NCBI GenBank assembly: GCA_036245525.1
Contig: BTPG01000004.1
Location: 228,656,709-228,720,708, forward strand
Reading direction: 5' to 3'
DNA: 64,000 bases
Source: Semisulcospira habei
Lineage: Eukaryota > Mollusca > Gastropoda > Semisulcospiridae
Part shown: piece after piece, positions 55,621 to 64,000 of the stretch
Numbering within the stretch: the stretch's first letter is position 1
Layout of the letters: each line of letters begins with the position of its first letter
Translations under genes and position numbers: made by a program
Notes under the pieces: generated by a model
Seen by the model: the letters and a program-made list of their open reading frames with translations, nothing else
Told to the model about the DNA's origin: nothing
Database searches by the model: none

Positions 55621-57184
55621 CACACAGGGGGGTGGCTGTGCAGGACTTAGCAGAGTGTCCGGGCTTAGTGCAACGGGCGCATGAAGCCTCTGCCTGGCGG
55701 CATGTCTTCTGCCCATAGCCATACTTTTGGCACTTAAAGCACTGGAGGGGGAGAGAGACGTACTTCTTTGCTTTCAAGGAGTAATAACTTCCCTAGATGG
55801 TAGCAGGAGGGGTGGGGATGCCAAACGTCAGGATGATGGTAGGGAGACAGATCTCCCTACCACCTCGCTTGGAAGCGAAGCGCCTGACGTAAGTCACCCC
55901 TGAGAAAGGTTCCGTACAAGTTCATCTACCGACAGTTCTGCCAATGCTTGATCTTTTATCACGCCTCTTGAAGAATTCATCGTTTTGTGGGGTGTGACCT
56001 CCACTGGAGTGACTCCGACGGAAGAGAGTCTCCGTTGGAGTGTGCCCGGGTACGGCACTCTACCAGCAAGTCACCAGACTTGAGGCGCTGGGCATCAGGT
56101 CTGCCAACACGTCTCTAAAGGGTAGACCCCACCAGAAAATGATGCAGCTTGAAACATGCTTCTCTTTCACTTTCTATGGACAATGAGGAAGCGAGGCCAG
56201 ACGGCCGACCCCTCACAGTCCGAGTCACTGTCAGGTACAATGTGCCGCTATTGTGCCAGGTTTTTGTTTGTTTGTTTGTGTGTTTTGTTTTGTGCTTTCC
56301 ATATTATAGTAGTAGAGATATTCATCCCCCGTGGGACCCCGCCCGCCACCGAGCCCAACAAGGGAAAGTGCAACTGTCGGCGGGTCTCCAGCCAACGCAC
56401 AATGGAGACTGCCCGAAAGATATACTCAGGGGGTTATGCCCGATTGTACCGTCTGAGCCACCGCCTTTTATCACACTGTTGAACGCAGGGGAATAATGGC
56501 GTAAAACACCTAATCAGCAGCAGAGGCTATAGCATGGTGTTCCGTATATCAACCCGTGGGATAGGGCTCAACGTGACAAGAACCGATTGACTAGGCCGGT
56601 ACGACTACCCTCCCGTTTAGGTAGAAGTCAAGGCCGAAGTGGAGTGTTGGCACCAGTGAGCCGCAACCCAAAGGGAACCTCAGCCACCAGGATCCTCTTC
56701 TCCCCCGACGCGGGTTTCCAAGCACGGCAAACACTTGGGATCCAAAGTACCAAAAACTAATGAGTATTTTTAAGGACCAATCCAACATGGTACGACCTGG
56801 GTTAGCACAGCTCCTTAAAAACCGGACCAGTGAAAAAGACTGAACAACATATCTGCTGACGTCAAGTTCTAATCCTTGACAAAGATGGCACCCTTTTGCT
56901 AGCCCACTCAGTCAGTGACTGAGGACTGAGACTCCCCCACCAGCTAGGTACCAAGACATGTCTGACAGTCACAAGTACTTGTCTCGCTTCTTTTCGAAAT
57001 GACTTTTATGAGGTAGTGAATTGAGACAACTTCATTGTTTAGATCCGCAACAAAGCTATGGCAATTAGTCAAAACTCGACGGTTATGGATAAACTCAACG
57101 TGTTTCGTGGCGGCTAGCAAAATCTTGACGTCACCAAAAGCCATAACTTTGTCACGGATCCTAACAACTGACAATGTTTCTTAG

Positions 57185-57490
57185 CGTGTCTGCTGGAGAA
57201 TCGGAGAGTGATTGTTTATTCATGTGTGTGTCTGCTGGAGAATCGGGGAGTGATTGTTTATTCATGTGTGTCTGCTGGAGAATCGGGGAGTGATTGTTTA
57301 TTCATGTGTGTGTCTGCTGGAGAATCAGGGAGTGATTGTTTATTCATGTGTGTGTCTGCTTGAGAATCGGGCAGTGATTGTCTATTCATGTGTGTGTCTG
57401 CTGGAGAATCGGGGAGTGATTGTTTATTCATGTGTGTGTCTGCTTGAGAATCGGGGAGTGATTGTTTATTCATGTGTGTGTCTGCTGAAG
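57185..57490 (+). repeat. 42-bp minisatellite, array 2a
   Basis: Same units as 9895-10650. The array is interrupted by a LINE at 57492-59061 and resumes at 59062. Confidence 0.9.
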
Positions 57491-57491
57491 A

Positions 57492-59061
57492 ATACAATAC
57501 AATAATACTTTATAATCCCTCACGGGGAAATTCACTGTCTGCCCATACAACACATGGCCTCATCAATCACTCATTAAAAAAAAAAAAAAAAAAAAAAAAA
57601 CAAAAAAACACCTCACACTCAATTAAAGAAAACACTCAAAGAAATGAACTGTAACAGACATATTTTTACCTTTGAATAACAATAGTAATAATACTAGTAA
57701 TAATACTGAGAGGGCTAGTACTAAGGACGGAAGAATGTTGACCGACACTATCTACTGATATTACTGTTGAAAAGGGTAACAGCCTGAGGGACAAAAGAGT
57801 TGGCATAACGTGATGTACGACTTTTGGGTACTCGAAGTCCACTTCGTTCGATACGTCTGCTGTCAAATTCATATCTAAGTGGATGTGTTTTGTCATCAAG
57901 AATGTCAGCCAATTTGTTTGTAATCCGTCTGTTGTACAGTGTGTCCAAATTATCCTGTGCCCTACCAATCACCCCACCCCCTTTCCGGATTACTTTGTTA
58001 AGACGATCTTGGTCTCTGTTACATAAATTTCTCCCCCAGCGCGTCAGTCCAAAAGTTAAAATGCTAACAATACTGGAGCAGTAAAACATCTGTAAAAGCT
58101 GAGTGCTTACATGAAATGATCTGAGCTTTCTCAAACAGTAAAGACGGGTATGCGTTTTTTTCACAATAGCATCTGTGTTTTGTTTCCAGTTGAGCGCCTT
58201 GTCAAAAAGAACACCTAAATACTTGTAGGACTCTACACGCTCAACTTCTGTACCCTTGATAACAACAGGACCGGGATGCTGTTTGTTATTTCTGAAATCT
58301 ATGACCATCTCTTTTGTTTTGCCAACATGTAATTCAAGATAGTTTCTATCGCACCAATCTACAAAGTCATCGATCTCTTGTCGATAGTGTCTGTCGTCCT
58401 CATCTGTAATCAGACCTGTCAGTGCCGTGTCGTCAGCGTATTTGTCCATGACACAGTCGTCATGAGTAGCTCTACAGTCTGCTGTGTACAAAGAAAACAA
58501 AAAAGGCGACAGGACAGTCCCCTGTGGTGCACCGGTGTTGGTAAAAAATACATCTGAGATTAGATCCGAACTAATTCTGACGTACTGTGGCCGGTTAGTG
58601 AGATAGTCTAAAACCCAAAGAATGGTAGAGGCATTTATGTTCATGTGAACTAGTTTGGAGGCGAGTATGTGTGGCTGAATGGTGTTAAAAGCAGACGAAA
58701 AAATCATAGAACATCAGTCGAATGGAGGCTCCTGGGTTCTCTAAATGAGAGTAGATGTTGTTTACAACATGCAAAATGGCATCATCAACACCTCTTTGCC
58801 TTCTGTAAGCAAACTGAAAGGGGTCCATAAAATCTGCAACCTGTATTTTAAAATGTGAAAGAACAGCCCTCTCAAAAACCTTCATGACACACGAGGTAAG
58901 AGCAACTGGTCTTAAATCATTCATCACAGATACAGTTCGCTTTTTTGGCACGGGGACAATACAAGAGGTCTTCCATGAACAGGGAACGACACACTGGGTA
59001 AGTGACATGTTAAAAATATAGCAAAGAATTCGGTACAGTTGTTCAGCGCATAATTTTAACA
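57492..59061 (-). mobile_element. L2/Rex-like LINE, 5'-truncated, inserted in minisatellite
   Basis: The minus strand encodes RT from VVPCSWKTSCIVPVPKK through LRPVALTSCVMKVFERAVL, PFQFAYRRQRGVDDAILHVV, DFSSAFNTIQPHILASKL-type A block, GAPQGTVLSPFLFSLYTADC, MDKYADDTALTG and YKYLGVLFDKALNW. It finishes NSFVPQAVTLFNSN. One frameshift near 58700 splits two otherwise long ORFs (58707-57748 and 59008-58685). The 3' end carries an A-run and a TATTG-type tail at the plus-strand left side. It interrupts the minisatellite between 'gaagaat' and 'agggagtgattg'. No target duplication is clear. Confidence 0.85.
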
Positions 59062-59905
59062 GGGAGTGATTGTTTATTCATGTGTGTGTCTGCTGGAGAA
59101 TCGGGCAGCGATTGTTTATTCATGTATGTGTCTGCTGGAGAATCAGGGAGTGATTGTTTATTTATGTGTGTGTCTGCTGGAGAATCGGGCAGTGATTGTT
59201 TATTCATGTGTGTGTCTGCTGGAGAATCAGGGAGTGATTGTTTATTCATGTGTGTGTCTGCTGGAGAATCGGGGAGCGATTGTTTATTTATGTGTGTGTC
59301 TGCTGGAAAATCGGGGAGTGATTTATTCATGTGTGTGTCTGCTGGAAAATCGGGGAGTGATTGTTTATTCATGTGTGTGTCTGCTGGAAAATCGGGGAGT
59401 GATTGTTTATTCATGTGTGTGTCTGCTGGAAAATCGGGCAGTGATTGTTTATTCATGTGTGTGTCTGCTGGAGAATCGGGGAGTGATTGTTTTATTCATG
59501 TGTGTGTGTCTGCTGGAAAATCGGGGAGTGATTGTTTATTCATGTGTGTGTCTGCTGGAGAATCGGGGAGTGATTGTTTATCCATGTGTGTGTCTGCTGG
59601 AGAATCGGGGAGTGATTGTTTATTCATGTGTCTGCTGGAGAATCGGGGAGTGATTGTTTATCCATGTGTGTGTCTGCTGGAGAATCGGGGAGTGATTGTT
59701 TATTCATGTGTCTGCTGGAGAATGGGTGAGTGATTGTTTATTCATGTGTCTGCTGGAGAATCGGGGAGTGATTGTTTATCCATGTGTGTGCTGGAGAATC
59801 GGGGAGTGATTGTTTATCCATGTGTGTGCTGGAGAATCGGGGAGTGATTGTTTATCCATGTGTGTGCTGGAGAATCGGGGAGTGATTGTTTATCCGTGTG
59901 TGTGA
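59062..59905 (+). repeat. 42-bp minisatellite, array 2b
   Basis: About 20 further units; the last ones are shortened (gtgtgtgctggagaatcggg). The array ends with the same 'gtgagcaaagtgagatgtga' sequence as array 1. Confidence 0.9.
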
Positions 59906-59994
59906 GCAAAGTGAGATGTGAGTGCGTGAATGTGAGCTCCGCCCCAGCATTCCTCGACCAGAACAGGTGGTGTAATATCTTTGAGGTCGCAGAA

Positions 59995-60362
59995 ACTTTA
60001 GCACTTACAGCAGTACATGTGTTGTGAAATCCCGACTTTATGGGTTTCACATCAGTGAAGATCATTGTTAACTTTAGCACTTACAGCAGTACATGTGTTG
60101 TGAAATCCCGACTTTATGGGTTTCACATCAGTGAAGATCATTGTTAACTTTAGCACTTACAGCAGTACATGTGTTGTGAAATCCCGACTTTATGGGTTTC
60201 ACATCAGTGAAGATCATTGTTAACTTTAGCACTTACAGCAGTACATGTGTTGTGAAATCCCGACTTTATGGGTTTCACATCAGTGAAGATCATTGTTAAC
60301 AGTACATGTGTTGTGAAATCACGACTTTATGGGTTTCACATCAGTGAAGATCATTGTTAACT
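59995..60362 (+). repeat. 76-bp tandem repeat, about 4.8 copies
   Basis: Same 76-bp unit as 10735-11042, preceded by the same single-copy sequence (cgccccagcattcctcgacc). This shows the two loci are paralogous. Confidence 0.9.
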
Positions 60363-60828
60363 TTGAATTGACAGTGTTTGTAAACATTAAAATATATAAA
60401 CCGGGCTTTCACAACTTTAGTGAAACGAGCTTAATAACTATCTATTCAAGTTAAAGTCCCCCAGCACAAGGACTACAATCTTTACAATTATGTGGCTTCT
60501 GGCCTGTGTGTGTCAGCATGTGTATTTTCAAGGTATACGATGTCATAAAACTAGCACTACATTCTGCGCACTTGTGTGGCTTCTGGCCTGTGTGTTTCAG
60601 CATGTCTCTTCAAGTTACCAGAAAAAGCAAAGCTAGTAATCCATTTCGTACGTATTTATGCGACTTCTGGCCTGTGATTGTCAGCATGTGTTTATTCAAG
60701 TTACCACATAAAGAAAAGCTAGCAATACACTTATATTGTTTCTGGCCTGTGTGTTTCAGCATGTGCGTTTTCAAGTGACCAGATTGAGTGAAACTAATAC
60801 TACATTCTGTACACTTGTGTGGCTTCTG

Positions 60829-61160
60829 ATGATGATGATGTACATGCTTAACGTCCGCAGCAACATGGGCTTCTCAGACGTGCCTGCATGCTGTGAAAAA
60901 AACTCACAGAAATTGAGATGTCGCCAGCCGGTCAAATACGTAATAACTACACATGGGGCAAATAAAGCTAGACCTTTAGCAACACACATCCAATCAGAGC
61001 TACAGCAGTGCAGACAGTAGGGAGTTTAAAAGGCAAATACAGTGAATGGACAAGTGTAGACAGAAACACATGCCCAGAATAGAGAGAAAAACCCCCTGTG
61101 GGCTGACCAGGTGACCTGGAACTAAAAATACTACCCACCCAAGTCCCCAGGCAGACCGGT
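60829..61160 (-). mobile_element. SINE-like retroposon (AATC-tail family), copy 4, decayed
   Basis: Matches the 390-bp family from 'tgtacatgcttaacgtc' to 'gtccccaggcagaccggtgg', with many one-base deletions. A decayed dispersed repeat core (gtgagatggcttagtcctgc) follows at 61185-61225. Confidence 0.7.
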
Positions 61161-61584
61161 GGGTGTGTGGCTTCTGCCTGGTACCGCGTGAGATGGCTTA
61201 GTCCTGCTCGCGTTAACCCAATAACTACTAATGGCTGGGTCAGCATGTGTATTTAAGGAGATTTGTTATTTTCATGTTACCAGTTAAAGCAAACTAGCAC
61301 TACATTCTGCACACCTGTGGCTTCTGGCCTGCATGTGTCAACATGTGTGTTTCAAGGTATATGATTTTGTAAAACTTGCAACAGATTTAGTGAAATTAGC
61401 ACTACATTCTGTACACTTGTGTGGCTTCTCGCCTGTGCGCGAGCGCAACTAGGACATTCTGTACACTTGTGTGCGTTAACATGTGTCTTTTTAAGTTACT
61501 ATGTTGCGTGAAAATACCACCACCTTCTGTACATTTATGTGACTTCTGGCCTGTGTTTCAGCATGTGTATTTTCAAAGTATATA

Positions 61585-62923
61585 CTAATGGTCAAAAATT
61601 ACGGGCCACTTTTTATCGCAGACACACAACACCACACAAATAATGTAACAATACCTGGAGTCAGTACTTTGCTAATTTATTCAGTAACAATTTCATTTAT
61701 GTTTTGAGTAAATCAAGCAATTGTAACAACAGCAGTACGTTAGAATGTTTACCCACCCCTCATTTGAAAAGTCACACAAGATTGGTCCAGTAAGTAGCGC
61801 GTGTGCCCACCGTTTGCAGCCAAGCATTCAATGCAGCGTTGACACATGGAGTTGACCAGGGTTCAGAGAACATGTTGTGGGAACAGCATTGTCGCCTATG
61901 GCTTGGAGATCTGGCTGGATGAAGGGCTGCACAATCTCGTGCCGATAGCGCAGTCCAGTCAAGGTGCCTCGAATGACATGGAGGGGGGGGGGGGGGGGTC
62001 CTGCCTTCCCTGCGGAAGCCTGCCCAGACCATGACTGAGCCTCCTCCGTAGTGATCCACCTCTTGGACGCATCCATTTGTGAATCGCTCGCCCTGGCGTC
62101 TCCAGACCCTCACCCTGCCGTCGTTGAAGGACACAGTGAACCTTGACTCATCAGTAAACAGAACCTGAGTCCAATGCAGTCTGTTCCACCTCACATGTTG
62201 ATGACACCAGGCAACCCGGGCTCTCCGATGAGCTGGAGTGAGGGGTATTCTCACTGCTGCTCTGCATGAAGCCAGGCCAATTTCGCGCAGACGTCGGCAG
62301 ACTGTGCTTCTGCTGACGTTAACGTTTGCAGCTTGCATCAGTTGACGTCACAGGGTGGTTGACGTGACAGTTCGGTCGCGCAGAGCCGCCACACAGAGGT
62401 ATGTCCTCCCTTCTGCTGGTGCAGCGCGGGCGTCCTGAGCATGGTCGTCGTTCTGCCCTTCTGGTTTCTTGGAATCGTGCCAGCAGCCTCTGGATCACTG
62501 AATGGGACACCCCAAGACGTCTCCCAACTTCTCGTCCGGAAATTCCATCCTGCAGCCAACCTAGCGCCTGGCCTTGATCTACTGGCGTTAGGCTTCGTCG
62601 CGGCGCCATAGTTAGGAAAGAGACAATTATGCCCCTACTGTACCGGTATTTGTAGTGAAACAGAAGTGCTCAGTATTCACGACTGACCCCTTTAGCACGT
62701 GCATCACGACTTTACCGTGTTTTCCCACCTGCCTACCTTTGACGATGTTTCACGTGCATTTGACATGTTGATGAATTGTTGTCTATAGTTCCCTGTACAG
62801 TGGACTGTCTAAGGTCAACTTATAACCCATTTGGATCGAAAGAACATTGTATTTTATTAGCGTACTTGCGACGATAAACAATGACACAAAAAAGTGGGGT
62901 GGCCCTTAAGTTTTGACCATTAG
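61585..62923 (-). mobile_element. Tc1-like DNA transposon with inverted repeats
   Basis: Terminal inverted repeats begin CTAATGGTCAAAA at both ends (61585 inward and 62923 inward) and continue with a shared GGGCCAC. TA-rich flanks (61583-61584 and 62924-62925) fit the TA target of this superfamily. It lies inside a finger unit of the decayed array. The element is 1,339 bp, a normal Tc1 size. Confidence 0.85.
61772..62609 (-). pseudogene. Tc1-like transposase, broken
   Basis: The N-terminal helix-turn-helix reads PVDQGQALGWLQDGISGRE and VGRRLGVSHSVIQRLLARF (62609-62430). A frameshift near 62380 leads into VSRSTVCRRLREIGLAS and the catalytic core, with the first Asp in LFTDESRFT and HYGGGSVMVWAGF following. 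The second Asp is in GDNAVPTT in another frame. The segment that should carry the third acidic residue (PxLNPIE type) is missing, and the sequence jumps to a C-terminal GGHTRYLL-like end. Frame breaks and a G run near 61983 show it is inactive. It would have cut and pasted the element. Confidence 0.8.
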
Positions 62924-63312
62924 TATATAAGATTTTGTAAAACTAACACTACATTTTGTACACTTATGTGGCAATTGGCCTCTGTGTGTCCGCATGCGTG
63001 TTTTCAAGTAATGATATAAAGCAAAGCTAGCACTACATATGTACACTTGTGTGGCTTCTAGCCTGTGCGTCAGCATGTTGTTGTTTTTTTTCAAAGTATC
63101 ATATCTTGTAAAACGAGCACTACATTCTTGTACACTTGTGTGGCTTCTGGCCTGTGTGCAAGCATTTTTTTTCCCCTCCAAATAACCAGATACAGCAAAG
63201 CTAGCACTACACTCTGTAAACCTATGTGGCTTCTGGCCTGTGTGTGTCAGCATGTCTTTTCAAGTGACCAGACTGTGAAACTAGCACTACATTCTTTACA
63301 CGTATGTGGCCC

Positions 63313-63492
63313 CTTTAGCACGTGCATCACGAATTACTGAGTTTTTCCACCTGCACAGCTTTTCACAAAAACTGACGATGTTTCGCGTGCATTTGACACG
63401 TTCGTGGGAATTGATGAATTGTTGTCTATTGTTCCCTGTACAGTGGACTGTCTAAGGTCAACTTGTAACCCATTAGGATCGAAAGAACATTC
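63313..63492 (-). mobile_element. Tc1 5'-region fragment
   Basis: 'cctttagcacgtgcatcacg' to 'ggatcgaaagaacatt' repeats the segment at 62688-62850 of the Tc1 element next door, with small differences. Confidence 0.75.
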
Positions 63493-64000
63493 AAGGTTTA
63501 AGATGACTTTATTGTTGCTGTGATAGAAAATAATCGTACGCAGCAAAAATTGTCTTGCCACCGCAGGTGCTGCTCACATTCACTCATTTCACAAATTACA
63601 ATAACAGAGCTACAAAATGGACAATGACTCGGGACGGGTGAAGCCCATTACCAAGGCATCTAATGGCCGTGCGGCGCCAGTGGCCTCATCCCGACCCGAA
63701 CCGCCCTGACACAAACATAATGCTAAGACAGCCCTAAGTCTCCTGAACACACTAGTATATGCTCTTTTGATAAATTCCTACTTGACTAAAGCTAGTACAT
63801 AAAAATACAAGTTAACAGCAGAAACAAATTACCGTCGAAAGGAAAATAATCTCCCATCTAGGCAACATAAAAACAATGGTCAAAGCTGCACCTGGAGGCC
63901 CGTTGCTTTAGTACAGCGCCGGTATTTAGAGGGCACCGCTCCGACAAAGTCCGTCAACACTGCGACTATTTAAAACATACAAATATCATTCTGGTATCCG
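63493..64000. other. No recognisable feature
   Basis: No ORF or repeat that I can assign. Confidence 0.4.

Larger units (their letters stand above)
49457..56160 (-). pseudogene. I-LINE ORF1, in pieces around RTE insertions
   Basis: The N-terminal and knuckle parts lie at 56150-55621, the AKK linker at 52080-51957 and the proline-rich tail at 50025-49457. The pieces match the continuous ORF1 of the 7.7-8.96 kb copy. Insertions account for the gaps: RTE B1 at 50036-51945, RTE A2 at 52111-54292 and RTE B2 at 54307-55620. About ten host bases (gcaattca region) are missing at the B2 junction. Confidence 0.75.
46381..57180 (-). mobile_element. I-group LINE, near complete, with three RTE insertions
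   Basis: Without insertions this is about 5.4 kb. The minus-strand order is a leader (57180-56240), ORF1, then ORF2 with endonuclease, reverse transcriptase and the start of RNase H, cut off at 46381 by retrozyme-like sequence. Presence of RNase H and the gag-like ORF1 places it in the I group (I/Nimb-like). The leader is shared with the 7.7-9.9 kb copy and runs into the same minisatellite, so both belong to one duplicated block. Confidence 0.8.
60440..63312 (-). pseudogene. Second decayed C2H2 zinc-finger array
   Basis: Finger remnants (plus-strand 'ctgtacacttgtgtggcttc', 'gtgtcagcatgtgt') continue the paralogy with 11130 onwards. About a dozen finger units survive in broken frames, for example CTKCSVSFTKSYILMVKT near 62930. 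A decayed SINE-like copy (60829-61160) and a Tc1 element (61585-62923) interrupt the array. No intact finger array remains, so this is a dead duplicate of the 12-14 kb gene region. Confidence 0.75.

Overview
This window is animal nuclear DNA dominated by transposable elements. The mix (I-group, RTE and L2/CR1-like LINEs, a Penelope-like element fragment, a SCAN-type Gypsy LTR element, tRNA-derived SINEs, Tc1, TTAA-flanked MITEs) plus long minisatellites fits a lophotrochozoan invertebrate. My best guess is a marine gastropod mollusc, but no species marker is visible. I see no bacterial or organellar genes.

Only one host gene is well supported. It is a C2H2 zinc-finger gene on the minus strand. 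Its last exon (about 14530 down to 12867) carries nine complete fingers. A phase-compatible first coding exon lies at 28833-28737, so the putative intron of about 14 kb holds two minisatellites, a Gypsy element and a LINE. Below the stop codon, 12866-11130 is a decayed extension of the same finger array. A second decayed array (60440-63312) belongs to a duplicated block. A short zinc-binding exon-like ORF (28158-27931) may belong to another gene or pseudogene.

Layout: 1-7.6 kb holds old repeats, five TTAA-flanked palindromic MITEs or relatives, and a Penelope-type endonuclease fragment. 7.7-9.6 kb is an I-type LINE ORF1 copy, followed by two minisatellites and the zinc-finger region to 14.5 kb. 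14.8-20.2 kb is almost entirely tandem repeats. 20.2-25.8 kb is a Gypsy element whose protease is followed directly by integrase and which has no reverse transcriptase. 25.8-27.7 kb is another I-LINE copy. 29-33.7 kb has SINEs, a tandem-expanded TTAA element and LINE debris. 34.3-40 kb is a nested stack (L2-like LINE, RTE, RTE fragment, MITE). 41.6-43.8 kb is a second Penelope fragment split by a young LINE. 43.9-46.3 kb is a cluster of repeats carrying hammerhead ribozyme motifs. 46.4-57.2 kb is a nearly complete I-type LINE broken by three RTE insertions. 57.2-63.5 kb is a paralogue of the 9.5-12 kb region, with an L2/Rex-like LINE and a Tc1 element inserted.

The most interesting signal is the hammerhead cluster. 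Four motifs with intact cores and one decayed motif share a roughly 576-bp repeat unit. Two units sit in direct tandem with ribozymes 576 bp apart. Stem II differs in sequence between copies but still pairs. This is the arrangement known for retrozymes and Penelope-like terminal repeats. Many nested insertions retain target-site duplications and, for several, an uninterrupted empty site elsewhere in the window, so their order of arrival can be read directly.
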